NCBI RefSeq assembly: GCF_040581485.1
Contig: NC_090130.1
Location: 20,229,918 to 20,293,917, forward strand
Source of the DNA: Linepithema humile
Lineage: Eukaryota; Arthropoda; Insecta; Hymenoptera; Formicidae
DNA length: 64,000 bases
Direction: 5' to 3'
A model generated the notes under the pieces. The model did not search any database, was not told the DNA's origin, and saw only the letters and a list, made by a program, of their open reading frames with translations. Each line of letters begins with the position of its first letter. Position 1 is the first letter of the stretch. Positions 1 to 9,633 of the stretch are shown piece after piece. Made by a program: the position numbers and the translations under genes.

Positions 1-635
1 GTTGCGTGCTCGTATTTGATGTATCCGCTCCGACTAGCTTCAAATCTTTAGATTCATGGAGAGATGAATTTCTAATTCAAGCTTCGCCTCGAGATCCAGA
101 CAACTTTCCGTTTGTCGTGCTCGGAAATAAAGTAGATCTCGAGTCAAGAGCAGTGAGTAAAATCAATCATTATATTTCATAAATAAGATTTTTAAAATAA
201 TTTAATATTTTATATATAATATAGAATAAACTCGCCAAATTTTGACACAAAATTTATAATCTAACCCTTAATAATCTAATTCTTTTATTGTACACGTATT
301 CTTCCTGCGTTTTATATTCTAGGTGTCGAGCAAGAGAGCACAACAGTGGTGTCAATCAAAGAATAATATTCCATACTTCGAAACTAGTGCAAAAGAGGCT
401 ATCAATGTCGAGCAAGCTTTCCAAACGATAGCTAAGAATGCTTTAGCTCAAGAAAGTGAAGTAAGTACATTAGGCGCAACAAAAAGGTATCTTGATTTTA
501 ATGCATTCGAATCTAATCTCTACATTTCGTGAATGTCGAACGTTACAGGTCGAACTTTACAATGAATTCCCGGATCAAATCAAATTGACCAACGACCAAA
601 GAAGCAACGGCAGAGGTGATTCATGCGCTTGCTAG
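1..635 (+). CDS. Rab7: Rab7 small GTPase, 3' part (three exons)
   Basis: Rab7 is the late-endosome and lysosome GTPase; it recruits effectors that drive endosome maturation and fusion. Three exons are visible: 1-152 (entered in mid-codon, first full codon at 3), 323-460 and 549-635. Donors are gtgagt and gtaagt, acceptors are AG, and all junctions are phase 0. The frame stays open to TAG at 633-635. The G4 guanine-binding motif (LGNKVDLE) and the G5 motif (ETSAKEAINVEQAF) are both present, as is the Rab7-typical stretch KRAQQWCQSKNNIPYFETSA. The protein ends in CAC, a Rab-type double-cysteine prenylation signal. P-loop, switch I and switch II lie upstream of the window, so the start is missing. 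The family call is secure, and nothing in the visible part looks damaged. Confidence 0.96.
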
Positions 636-1495
636 GTCTTGGCACGGTGGTAATATCTGGGATGACTAATAAATATGCACAGGTCAGATTGTACATTCAC
701 GTCATCCGCGCGTAAAGGACGTGGGGAATATATTGCGATGAGCTTTATGTGTGCGGGAAGTCACGAGTACTTTTTCTTTACTCTCAACGTATTATTGTAC
801 ACATGCAAAAAAATCCTTCTCTGTCCATATAAAAAAATGTCTTTAATATTCTCGAAATAATTTTGTTGAAAATCGTCGTTAGTGCACAGCAAAAAAGTTA
901 ACACGTTTAATTCATACGTAAACAAATGTGTACAAACTCATATCGACATGCGTGTATACATATAATTGTTTTTGTAAACCGTATGTGGGAGGGGAGGGGG
1001 GGAGGGAACTGACTTCCTGTCCTGAGATATCGCAATTTTGAATTATGTACTCCCGCTGGACTTGACTTGTCATATATAGGTCCTCTATCTCTATGTTATT
1101 TCTTAAGTCAAGGATTCGCATTCTCGTTTTTAAGTATTATAATGCTCTCTTATCGGGTATGGCAAAACATATAAACTGTCTTTTTTTTTTTCCTTTTTAT
1201 CACGGTCTTGATTTACTGTTGATCTATTTTTATCGAAACAATATACAACAAGGTTTTCAGACGATATACAGGAGTCGTTGTTGCACCAGAGAGGATAATA
1301 TATGGGTCGGGAACACAGTTAGCGGTACTGTTAGCGAATTATAAATAAAACAATTTGCTCATAATTTGTTAAGTACAATTGCATTTACAGAGGAGCCCTA
1401 GTACATAGCTTATTATTCTTAGAACTGAATATTTGCTGTCAAAGATGATTCGTATGAAATAGAAGAAAAAAAAATTAAGATAAAGTTACAATAAA
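636..1495 (+). other. Rab7 3' UTR (extent estimated)
   Basis: AT-rich non-coding sequence follows the Rab7 stop. Candidate poly(A) signals AATAAA occur at 1344-1349 and 1490-1495. The 3' end is inferred from these signals only. Confidence 0.4.
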
Positions 1496-1660
1496 GTTAT
1501 TAAGATACTTTGTAGTGTGTCTGGTGTAAGCCATTTTAACAAGTTTGAAATGCAGGCGGATGCATGGTGTGAGCCTCCTAAAACCATTCTTTTTTATTCA
1601 AAGTCCACAATTGTTATATTGAAAATATAAAATTATATTACAGAAATTTCGACTTGTGCA

Positions 1661-1681
1661 TATATATATATATATATATAT
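1661..1681. repeat. (TA)n microsatellite
   Basis: About ten uninterrupted TA units in AT-rich intergenic DNA downstream of Rab7. Confidence 0.9.
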
Positions 1682-2372
1682 TAATAATAGATATATTATT
1701 TTGTTCATATAAATAATTATGTTACACCGTTTCTAGGGATGTTTATATGGCCATCTCGATTTAGAAAGAAGAAAAAGAAAATTCGTTGCAAATGTGACTT
1801 AGAAAAAAAAAAATTACCTGTTGCTGGATGTGTTATCTGTAACACTTTCTACGGAAAAATACTTTTGAAATTTTCAAGCGCTTTTGCGAAGTCCCGGATT
1901 CTTCTCTTCTGAAGTGAGATTCCTCTTCTCGTACCGCGATGCACGTCGTTTTTTAAGATTTTTTACTGTAACGGAAAACAATGAGATCCCGATGCGCGGT
2001 GAATTAATCGTCAATTGTATGGTCTATCGAATAATTCTACGCAGACTATATTTTGTAAATAAGACAACATATATAACCCACTTAGGACAATTTAACGTTA
2101 TAAAAGATGAATCTTTATATCCTGATAGCCATATCAATAAGTATGCGCTTGTAATATTTTAATTCTATCTATATAGTCCTTATTAGAGCAGTAATTAATC
2201 CTAATGGCGTGTGATATTTATTTTGATGAAAGAAGCGAGCTTTTACATAGTTCATGCAGACACGAGGAATATTTACATGCTGTATCTCAGATTTTTGTAG
2301 TAAAAATAATTGTGCGCCCATTAAGATGTGTTAAATGTCTTAAGATTCGATTTCCTCGAAAAAAAAAGGAAA

Positions 2373-2391
2373 AGAGAGAGAGAGAGAGAGA
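2373..2391. repeat. (GA)n microsatellite
   Basis: Short uninterrupted run of alternating A and G in intergenic DNA. Confidence 0.85.
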
Positions 2392-3707
2392 AAGCAAGGT
2401 AAGCATACTTTCCGCAGTAGTATAGCACGATAGTATTATGCATCGCGGTACCGGTAATTGCCATCCAAGTTGCGATTGTGATCTTAGATTGATCTCCAGA
2501 TTATAGATTAACTTCGCAAGTTGTACCAATTATAAACATACGATCCCTAATCCTTTGGAATTACGTTCGGTTAACGAGGATCACACGGCCATCAGTGGAC
2601 GGATTGACGCTGAACGCGCGATTTCGCACTAAATTTTCCCCTGTGCGAATCTCCCACGAAAATCTCCGACTCCACACACTTGAACTGCTAAATCTGTTCC
2701 AAGCTTCGGGCTTGCATGAAATTTTCACTAAGAAGCAATCGAACTCAATTACTGATATCCGCTATTTCTGGGCAACCCTGTGTATATAATATTCTTACGA
2801 AATAGAAAGAAAAAAAAAAAAAATTTAGCGCGTGAAATATATACATATGCAGGGTGTCCCGAAAATTGCGCACATTTTCTAGATTATAGATACTGGACGC
2901 CGAACGCTGCTAATTAGCCTGATAATTGTAGAATAGCTTTTAATCGTTGAACGATTAGCATTTAAAGGGTTTTGAGCGAGTTGCGAGTTGTTTTAGAAGC
3001 GCAAGATATTTGATACGCGAGGTGCAATGAGATGTAAAGGACGACGTCGAGTTAAATTTTTACCGAGGAAACTTTTTGAATCTGTTCGAGGAATCTGTAG
3101 TCTGAGAGGTGTGCACGACTTTTGGGACTATTCTGTATATACGATGGTGGAACACCCGCAAAACACTGTCGGGTGTGCTTTCATGGGTCTACGCATATAT
3201 ACGTATGCACGTGTATATAAGTGAAGATAATCATGACCATGGCGATTATAATTAATGATATGTATAATTCTATCGAAGTATGTTAATGATAAATATAATT
3301 ATAAATAATACTATTGTTATTATTGCTGTATCTACTGCTGCTGCACTATTGCATTCGCTAATTAATCGTAAATTGCTATTATGCATTTTTTTTAAGTGAA
3401 CAATAGGTGAAGAGAAAATTTAAAATAAAAATTTTTCCGCAAAAAGAAACATTTACGTCATTTTGCAGTGAATTTATGTGCATGCTTACAAATTACTTTC
3501 TAACGTTACATTTCTACGGAAAACGGAAGCGTTTTGTAATGTAACAAAAATACAAGCGAATTATGAAAACGTCAGAATTAACGAATCTATACGATGAAGA
3601 GATAAAACTGGATCGAATCAATTGAATTTCTTCCCTGAGAAAAATCTTAATAAATTCTTTTTTTTTTGCAGATGGAATCACAAGAGATCAAAAGTTTAGC
3701 ATTCCTG

Positions 3708-4061
3708 TTAACTATTAACCGTTTCTTCTACAATGTTATGTTGAAAATAATTAATACAATTGCACCTGCGATTCACATGAAGATTTATTACTAATAAGTT
3801 TCTGTCAGTAATTTCTTGTAAAGTATTTTTCTTCCGCTGCATTTGACGAATTTCATATTGCATGCACGCATGTATAGCGCATTCTACATGATAACAGTAT
3901 CGCCTGAGAGTTCGGTAATCTTCTCTCGCATCCATAGAAAAGTTCTTCAGACTTTTTCCATACTTCAGTTGCTTCAGTTTCCGTACTTCCTCAAATAAAA
4001 TCAAAAGCTCACACAGCTTTGATCTTCTTGTGAAGTTTGTAATTTTATATCTGAAAATCAC
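3708..4061 (-). CDS. Hypothetical 117-codon open frame, family unknown
   Basis: A frame of 117 codons stays open in DNA where stops are frequent. It encodes a basic, helix-prone protein with a leucine- and lysine-rich stretch near residues 18-40, several scattered cysteines and no signal peptide. I do not recognise any domain. An acceptor-like TTTTCAG lies a few codons inside the frame, so the ATG may be intronic and the open stretch could be one exon of a longer or decayed gene. It is convergent with nothing obvious and sits just upstream of, and opposite to, the Tom40-like gene. It could equally be a chance open frame or a transposon remnant. Confidence 0.2.
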   Translation of the reverse strand: MIFRYKITNFTRRSKLCELLILFEEVRKLKQLKYGKSLKNFSMDAREDYRTLRRYCYHVECAIHACMQYEIRQMQRKKNTLQEITDRNLLVINLHVNRRCNCINYFQHNIVEETVNS

Positions 4062-4311
4062 ATTTTTTGAGATTTGAAAAAAAACAAGATTTCTTATTAA
4101 ATTACTATTATTAATTTATTATTTATATAGATCGTGAACATTTTTTTAAACCGTAATAATACATCACCTCAAAAAAAAGAGTTAAGGTCAGCAATATATC
4201 TTTAAAAAAAAAAATACAGAATGAAGGTCGACGCGTATCGAACACGTAGATTGATAGAGCTGCTAATTAAGATACATCGGCCGCTCGTTGAAAGCCGATA
4301 TCCCCGTCATT

Positions 4312-5289
4312 ATGGGCATCGTGCAGGCGCTTATCAGCAAACGCGACGAACTTTTCGTGACCCCCGTCGGTACGGACGGTCCGCCGTGTGTTCCCTGCTT
4401 CGAGAAGGTGGACAGGAAACCCGGGAATCCCAGCAGCTTCGAGGACCTTCACGCGAAAACGAAGGAGCTCTATCCGCAAAACTTCGAGGGCGCCTACTTG
4501 CTGCTGCGAAAGACTCTGAGCAAGCACTTCAATGTGACGTATAAAATGACGCTGAGCTCCGTGACGCCGTACGGCCTCAAGTTCGGCGTGAATTACGTCG
4601 GCACCAAGATGGTGGGATTGTCGGAAAAGTATCCGGTGATCTCGGGCGAGATCACGCCGGGCGGCAACATGAACGCCAGCTTCGTGCACACGCTCGGTTG
4701 TAGATACAGATTCAAGCTCGCGACGCAGATCGTCGACAAGAAGTACAGGGCGTTCAGTTCCGGTTTGGAGTACCGCTCGGACGACAGCACGCTCGCGTTG
4801 ACCCTGGCGAATCCGGACTTCTTTAGGGGCCACGGCACGCTGGTGCTGCATTATCTGCAGGCCGTCACGCCGAGGCTCACCCTCGGCGCGGAGATCGCGT
4901 GTCTGCGCGGCTCCCCGATACCAGGCGGTCAGCAGACGGTGATGTGCGCCGCGTTCCGGCACAGCACTGGTCCCACCACGCTGTCCGCCACGTTCGGCGA
5001 GGCGGGCATACACGTCTGCTACCACCGGAAGGCGAGCGAGCAGCTGCAGCTCGGCGTCGAGATCGAGACCAATACGCGAATCCATGAATCCGTGGGCGCA
5101 ATCGTGTACCGGGTCGACATACCGTACGCGGACTTCGTCTGCCGTGGATTCGTCAATTCGGAGACCAGCGTGGGCGCGGTGTTCGAGAAGAAGCTGCACC
5201 CGATTCCCGAGGCGTCGTTAATCATAAGCGGCTTTTTGAATCACAAGAAGCAACAGTTTCGCGTCGGCATCGGCCTGAATGTCGGATAG
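4312..5289 (+). CDS. Tom40: Tom40-type mitochondrial import channel, intronless paralogue
   Basis: Tom40 is the beta-barrel pore of the TOM complex in the mitochondrial outer membrane. The frame runs from ATG 4312 to TAG 5287-5289 (325 aa) in a single exon. I chose this start because the protein opens MGIVQA, like the MGNV-type start of insect Tom40; the frame is open upstream but has no earlier ATG. Family landmarks are in order: the FEDLHAKTKELYPQNFEGA segment after the short N-terminal tail, SSVTPYG, YVGTK, the GEITPGGNMNA strand, YLQAVTPRLTLGAE, IHVCYHRKASEQLQLGVE, VGAVFEKKL and the final FRVGIGL strand that resembles the mitochondrial beta-signal. The length fits the family, but the proline-rich N-terminal tail is short and the sequence is rather diverged. 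It is markedly GC-richer than its surroundings and lacks introns, which suggests a retrocopy or a tomboy40-like duplicate. An acceptor-like tacag at 4215-4219 could join a 5' UTR exon. No inactivating change is seen. Confidence 0.9.
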   Translation: MGIVQALISKRDELFVTPVGTDGPPCVPCFEKVDRKPGNPSSFEDLHAKTKELYPQNFEGAYLLLRKTLSKHFNVTYKMTLSSVTPYGLKFGVNYVGTKMVGLSEKYPVISGEITPGGNMNASFVHTLGCRYRFKLATQIVDKKYRAFSSGLEYRSDDSTLALTLANPDFFRGHGTLVLHYLQAVTPRLTLGAEIACLRGSPIPGGQQTVMCAAFRHSTGPTTLSATFGEAGIHVCYHRKASEQLQLGVEIETNTRIHESVGAIVYRVDIPYADFVCRGFVNSETSVGAVFEKKLHPIPEASLIISGFLNHKKQQFRVGIGLNVG

Positions 5290-5762
5290 CGATTAATGTT
5301 CTTTGAGGTGATCTAGAATTACAAACGTTCGACGCCTCAAATTTTTAATGTCTCTGGAAATGTCGCGCCTTCACCCGCTATTAATTATCGCCCCTGATTT
5401 AGCCTAAAAAAACAAATCGAAACATTTATTAAAAATTGCGGCTCACATATCGCGGCATATTTTAAAACTCCATTGCACGTTTAAGAACTTTTTGATATGC
5501 ACTCATTTTGACGTGATAAGAGAAAATATCTATGGCGCGGAAACCATTTATATTGTTAGACGGTTTTTATGGAATGCAAGTCTTTTTACAATGCTATCAA
5601 ACGCAAATGTGTCATCTAATTTTAATTTCGATCACACTTATTAATATTTTATAGAATGTAATTTTACACTGAAATATATACTGAAGACTTTTATAATTAC
5701 GACGCCCAACAATAATGTCTTTGATGATTTCTCATCGGCATCGTAAAAATAAGTTAATTGTT
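5290..5762. other. Tail-to-tail intergenic spacer, Tom40-like / ERLEC1
   Basis: AT-rich spacer between two convergent genes; it must hold both 3' UTRs. No further gene or repeat was seen. Confidence 0.5.
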
Positions 5763-8700
5763 CTAATCGTCTCCGTTAGCTATCCGTTCGTCGAAATTAT
5801 CTTGCTCCACATGTAACGACGCAGCTTTCAGTTTGAAATGTGCTTCAAACTTTTCACTTAGAAGTCCATATTCGTCGGCGTACTGTAAGATATCACAGAT
5901 CACCGGTGATTCAACTCCCAGAACATATTCACAAGTTTTTGGTTCCAATAAAAATAACGACACACTAGACGGACTTGCTATCGTATGATTCTCCACGCAT
6001 TTTAGTTTCACCTGAAACAAAGATAAATGATGAAGAAAGCGTACGAATAAAATTACTCAACAAATTAGTATAATATTCATTAAAAAAAATATTTTAGTTG
6101 AGAAAAAAATACAAAACTTATTAATTCAGATAAATCATTTTAAAAATTACTTGCGATAAAAATCTACATGATTTTTCATCCTTATTTAGAAAAATAAGAT
6201 TTTTAAGAGAATTTACTTCCTCATCGCAATCGACAAAATTATGAAAATGAAAAGGCAATAACATGCCGTTTTCAAATTTGTAATAATAACGCGTACTTCA
6301 GTCTGCCTAGCAATTCCAGTCTTATCACAGCTACTTCCGTCACTGTAAAAGTGCGAAAGATGCTTCCTCAATTCTGGCGGTTTGGGTTTCTTGTGTGGAT
6401 GCGCGGCGATCCACTCCAAGTGTTTCTGTTTGTCAAATCTACCAAGATTGACAATCGTCTTCGTGCCATCTCTTTCTACATGATATTGAACGACAGAGCG
6501 TCCATAGCAGAACTCGTACTTCCACCAGCCATTGCCCTAATAATGCATAAAAAACACCGTTAAGAAACGCTTGATAAAAATTAAATAAATAATGACTGCG
6601 AATACTTGCCCCGTGCAGACAATTCTTTCCACTGAGAAAATTTTGAACAGGACTAACTTGGGCAGGACTAATACTCTGATCAACTATCAAGTTAACAGGT
6701 TCATCGGCATTGTTATGTTTATCCGAAACATCCAGCGGATGTATCTCGACCCTAACTCTCTGCTCCCCATCCTGTAATCAATTCAATTCAATTAAAATAG
6801 ATTCTTTGTAATGAACAATTAACATATGTAGAAGCACCATTTCTTACTTGATTTAAAAAAAAAAAAAAAGATTATTATATTGTGCATACATACAATTAAT
6901 ATGCAAATTGTAGCATATAATGACATAACGAATCATCCAAACACATTCACAAAATGATTGTATATTGTTATCACAATATCAATGCTCGTTACTTTGTGAG
7001 AAGAATGATAAGGACATATATAACTCTATAATGTATGTAATGTAAGGATATGGAATTATGCATTTTATGATAATGACAACTTCACGAATGATAAAAAATT
7101 GAAATTTAACATTGGTGGAAAAAAAAATGTTGAAGAATGTAGATAAAGAAGGGACAGAATGGAAAATACCATTTGCACAAGCTAATGATGCTACATAATG
7201 ATCAACAAACGTTAATCCCGTATTCCTATATATGCAAAATATTCTGACCTGGCCTTCCTTATCTACATGGATGATTGCATACACTTTCTGCTGCTTGTCA
7301 TCCTGTGCAACAAATAATTAAGAGAGTAAATAGTGAACAAACTGGAACGAGAAAAAAGAAATTATATGTTTAGTGTCTAAAACTAAAAATGTTAAGGAGA
7401 ATGCTATTGCATAGGTTATTCCTCAAAATTATTCAAACTTTAATTAAGTTCCAAATGTGTTAGTTATCTGAAAGATAGAAATAATATTAAAAGCAGTCTT
7501 TCGTAGAGTTCTCAGAATATATAAAAACGTCGAAACACTCTAATATGCAAGATACTTATGCTACGTACTAAAAATATTTCTATCGCAGGCAAAAATTAAT
7601 AAAAGAAAAGAAAATCACGAACTACTAACACACGTAATAAAAAGTACGTACACTTCAAAAGTTACAGAGAATCAAGGAAATGCTTAATAAGATATGGAAT
7701 ATAAGACAATACAGATAATAGATATTGATAAAATCATTAAAAAATTCAGGGAGCATCAAGTGCTCTTCGCATCTTTGATTTACCCTTGCTTGCTGATGTC
7801 GCATTTTTAAACTCTCTTGTTCCATCGCCATGAGCGACTTGGGTTTCTTTGGCGCATTACCGACAGGCTGACATGTGATCTCATTTTCTCCAGTGTCTGA
7901 CGGTTTATAATCTGGATGAGCGCACAGTACCGGCGAAAGTACTATCGCTTCATATTCACAAGTCATTGTTTCCTTCAGCGAATACACATCGTGTTTACCA
8001 TGCTTATAACAGACATATAATACCCTGATAATTCTCGGCTTGTTATTCAAATCGCACATTGTACCATCAGTCATCTCAATTTCAACATATGGCATATTGA
8101 TTCCATCGATCTTCTTAATTGGTATATTTAACTTTCTACTGGGATTCTTTGCTTGCTCATCATAATAAGTAGAAAGTTTCATCTTTTGCGCTTTGTCCAA
8201 GGTACCAAGATAATATTCCTGCATTTTAATTTTCTTCCCTTCCCTGTCTTCATGATATTGCCGTACATATCTGCCATGGCACAATTCATAAGTCCAGTAT
8301 GACTCTAGCTGCAAAAATTGAATCAATTTTGGGATAAAAAGTTATGTAACACACAATAATGCTAAATTTGTTAATAAAAAGAGATTGATAAGGGATCGAT
8401 TAGTTTCTATAAACATGTACCCTATAGGAGCAACTATTTTGAGCAAATATTGGCTGCAAAAGCTGGACTGGATTTGGTCCGCTATACGTTTCACTGTACT
8501 CATGTTCCTGTTCCGTTGCATCAGGAATTATGCATTTATATCGTTCATTATTGGCTGTAGTTATAAAATATGGTTCCACATTCGGATGAGGTTCCTGCAA
8601 TAAAAACAGAAATAGAACGTTATTTTTCTATCCAATAACGAGAAATACATCACACGCAGAGTCGAGTCAAGTTTAATTGCTCAGTGCACACTTACTAATA

Positions 8701-8833
8701 ACTCCGTGTCACTCTTCCCAGGCCAGTTTATTTTAAATATAACCGTATCGTCGAAGTGCCGAAAGTCGTGTCCGTAAACAATAGGTATTAAAACACACAG
8801 TACATTGTAAATGCCCCAATGATTTCTCCACAT
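5763..8833 (-). CDS. ERLEC1: ERLEC1, ER lectin with two MRH domains
   Basis: ERLEC1 (XTP3-B family) binds trimmed N-glycans on misfolded proteins in the ER lumen and hands them to the HRD1/SEL1L degradation machinery. Seven exons, 5' to 3' on the minus strand: 8833-8696, 8594-8421, 8308-7784, 7302-7249, 6771-6610, 6536-6297 and 6011-5763. All junctions are phase 0 and sum to 513 aa. The start gives a hydrophobic signal peptide (residues 1-21). MRH domain 1 spans roughly residues 65-255, with WTYELCHGRYVRQYHED followed later by TCEYEAIVLSPVLC. MRH domain 2 spans about 345-472, with GWWKYEFCYGRSVVQYH and EPKTCEYVLGVESPVIC. Both carry the paired cysteines, the Q-Y-H segment and the E/Y residues typical of the MRH sugar pocket. 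The fifth intron (6537-6609) uses a GC donor. The tail has no KDEL signal. OS-9 is the related alternative, but two MRH domains favour ERLEC1. Confidence 0.95.
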
Positions 8834-9633
8834 TTTTCTCAACTATTCTATCATGTTTCGTTTCTCGCATATACGGACATGTGTTAATCGTGTTTAATTG
8901 ACAACTGTGCCTTGTTTAATTACCCGCACCTATTACGACAAGTAGATGACATCGACAGGAACGAAGCAAATCAGCAAAAAATATCCTCAAACGTTTATTA
9001 TCACGCTAGAATTTTCCAAGCTGATATCACACTAGTGCGATTGCACGCTTATTTGTCCAGCGAATGGATTGGTCGTTGAATAGAGAAATTTAGATTTTAC
9101 TTAAAAAACCTAGAAGTTTTTGAACAGCTAGCCGATAGAGTACACAATGGTAAATCAAAATCTACCTTGAATTAAAACTTTGTTTCCAAAACATGCTGGT
9201 AAAATTTAATTTTGGATGTATCGTGTATTTGCTATGCGATATGTCGATGATATTAGAAATCGCTATGTATTAATTTTTGCATAAAAAAGCGAAATCATGC
9301 CGCATAACACGCCAACCAATAGTCTCTTGATACGTGTCTATTATGTTTAGAAACCAGCAGGGTTGTACGTTACCAGCATTGTCGCTCGCGCGTGGCATTA
9401 TCGAAATGTTTCCAGAATTTCGCCGCGAGATGTCTTCAAGATCGTCGCAGAGTCGGCTGTCGGCTCATGTCGTTCGTCTCGACGGTGCACGGCCGTTAAT
9501 TCGTGACAAGAAATTCGGCCTGACGCATTGTGAGCTATCAGCGATCAGGTTTTTCCTTTGCGCGTTTACGATTCTGCACAAGAAGAAAAAGAACGTTTGA
9601 AAAACGTAATCTCCTTCGGCCGGAGAGCAAAAC
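8834..9633. promoter_or_regulatory. Divergent upstream region shared by ERLEC1 and Barentsz
   Basis: The two start codons point away from each other across 800 bp, so both promoters and 5' UTRs must lie here unless there are distant first exons. The half nearest Barentsz (about 9360-9630) is CpG-rich. A CCAAT motif is near 9314. The open frame at 9334-9600 ends before the Barentsz ATG and has no family resemblance. Promoter function is inferred from arrangement only. Confidence 0.5.

Larger units (their letters stand above)
1496..3707. other. Intergenic region without recognised genes
   Basis: The open frames here are short and have no recognisable family content. The stretch holds a TA repeat (about 1661-1681), a GA repeat (about 2373-2391) and a transposon-end-like motif at 2850-2860. 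No RNA gene was recognised. Confidence 0.5.

Noticed and set aside
4221..4544. Open frame overlapping the Tom40-like start in another frame
   Set aside because: Its translation has no Tom40 features and it is a shadow of the GC-rich gene; the MG-V start at 4312 fits the family better.
4267..5199. 310-codon minus-strand frame opposite the Tom40-like gene
   Set aside because: Antisense shadow caused by high GC and codon bias. The translation is Arg/Ala-rich with no family resemblance.
9334..9600. 88-codon frame upstream of Barentsz
   Set aside because: It ends before the Barentsz ATG and has no family content; most likely 5' UTR or promoter sequence.
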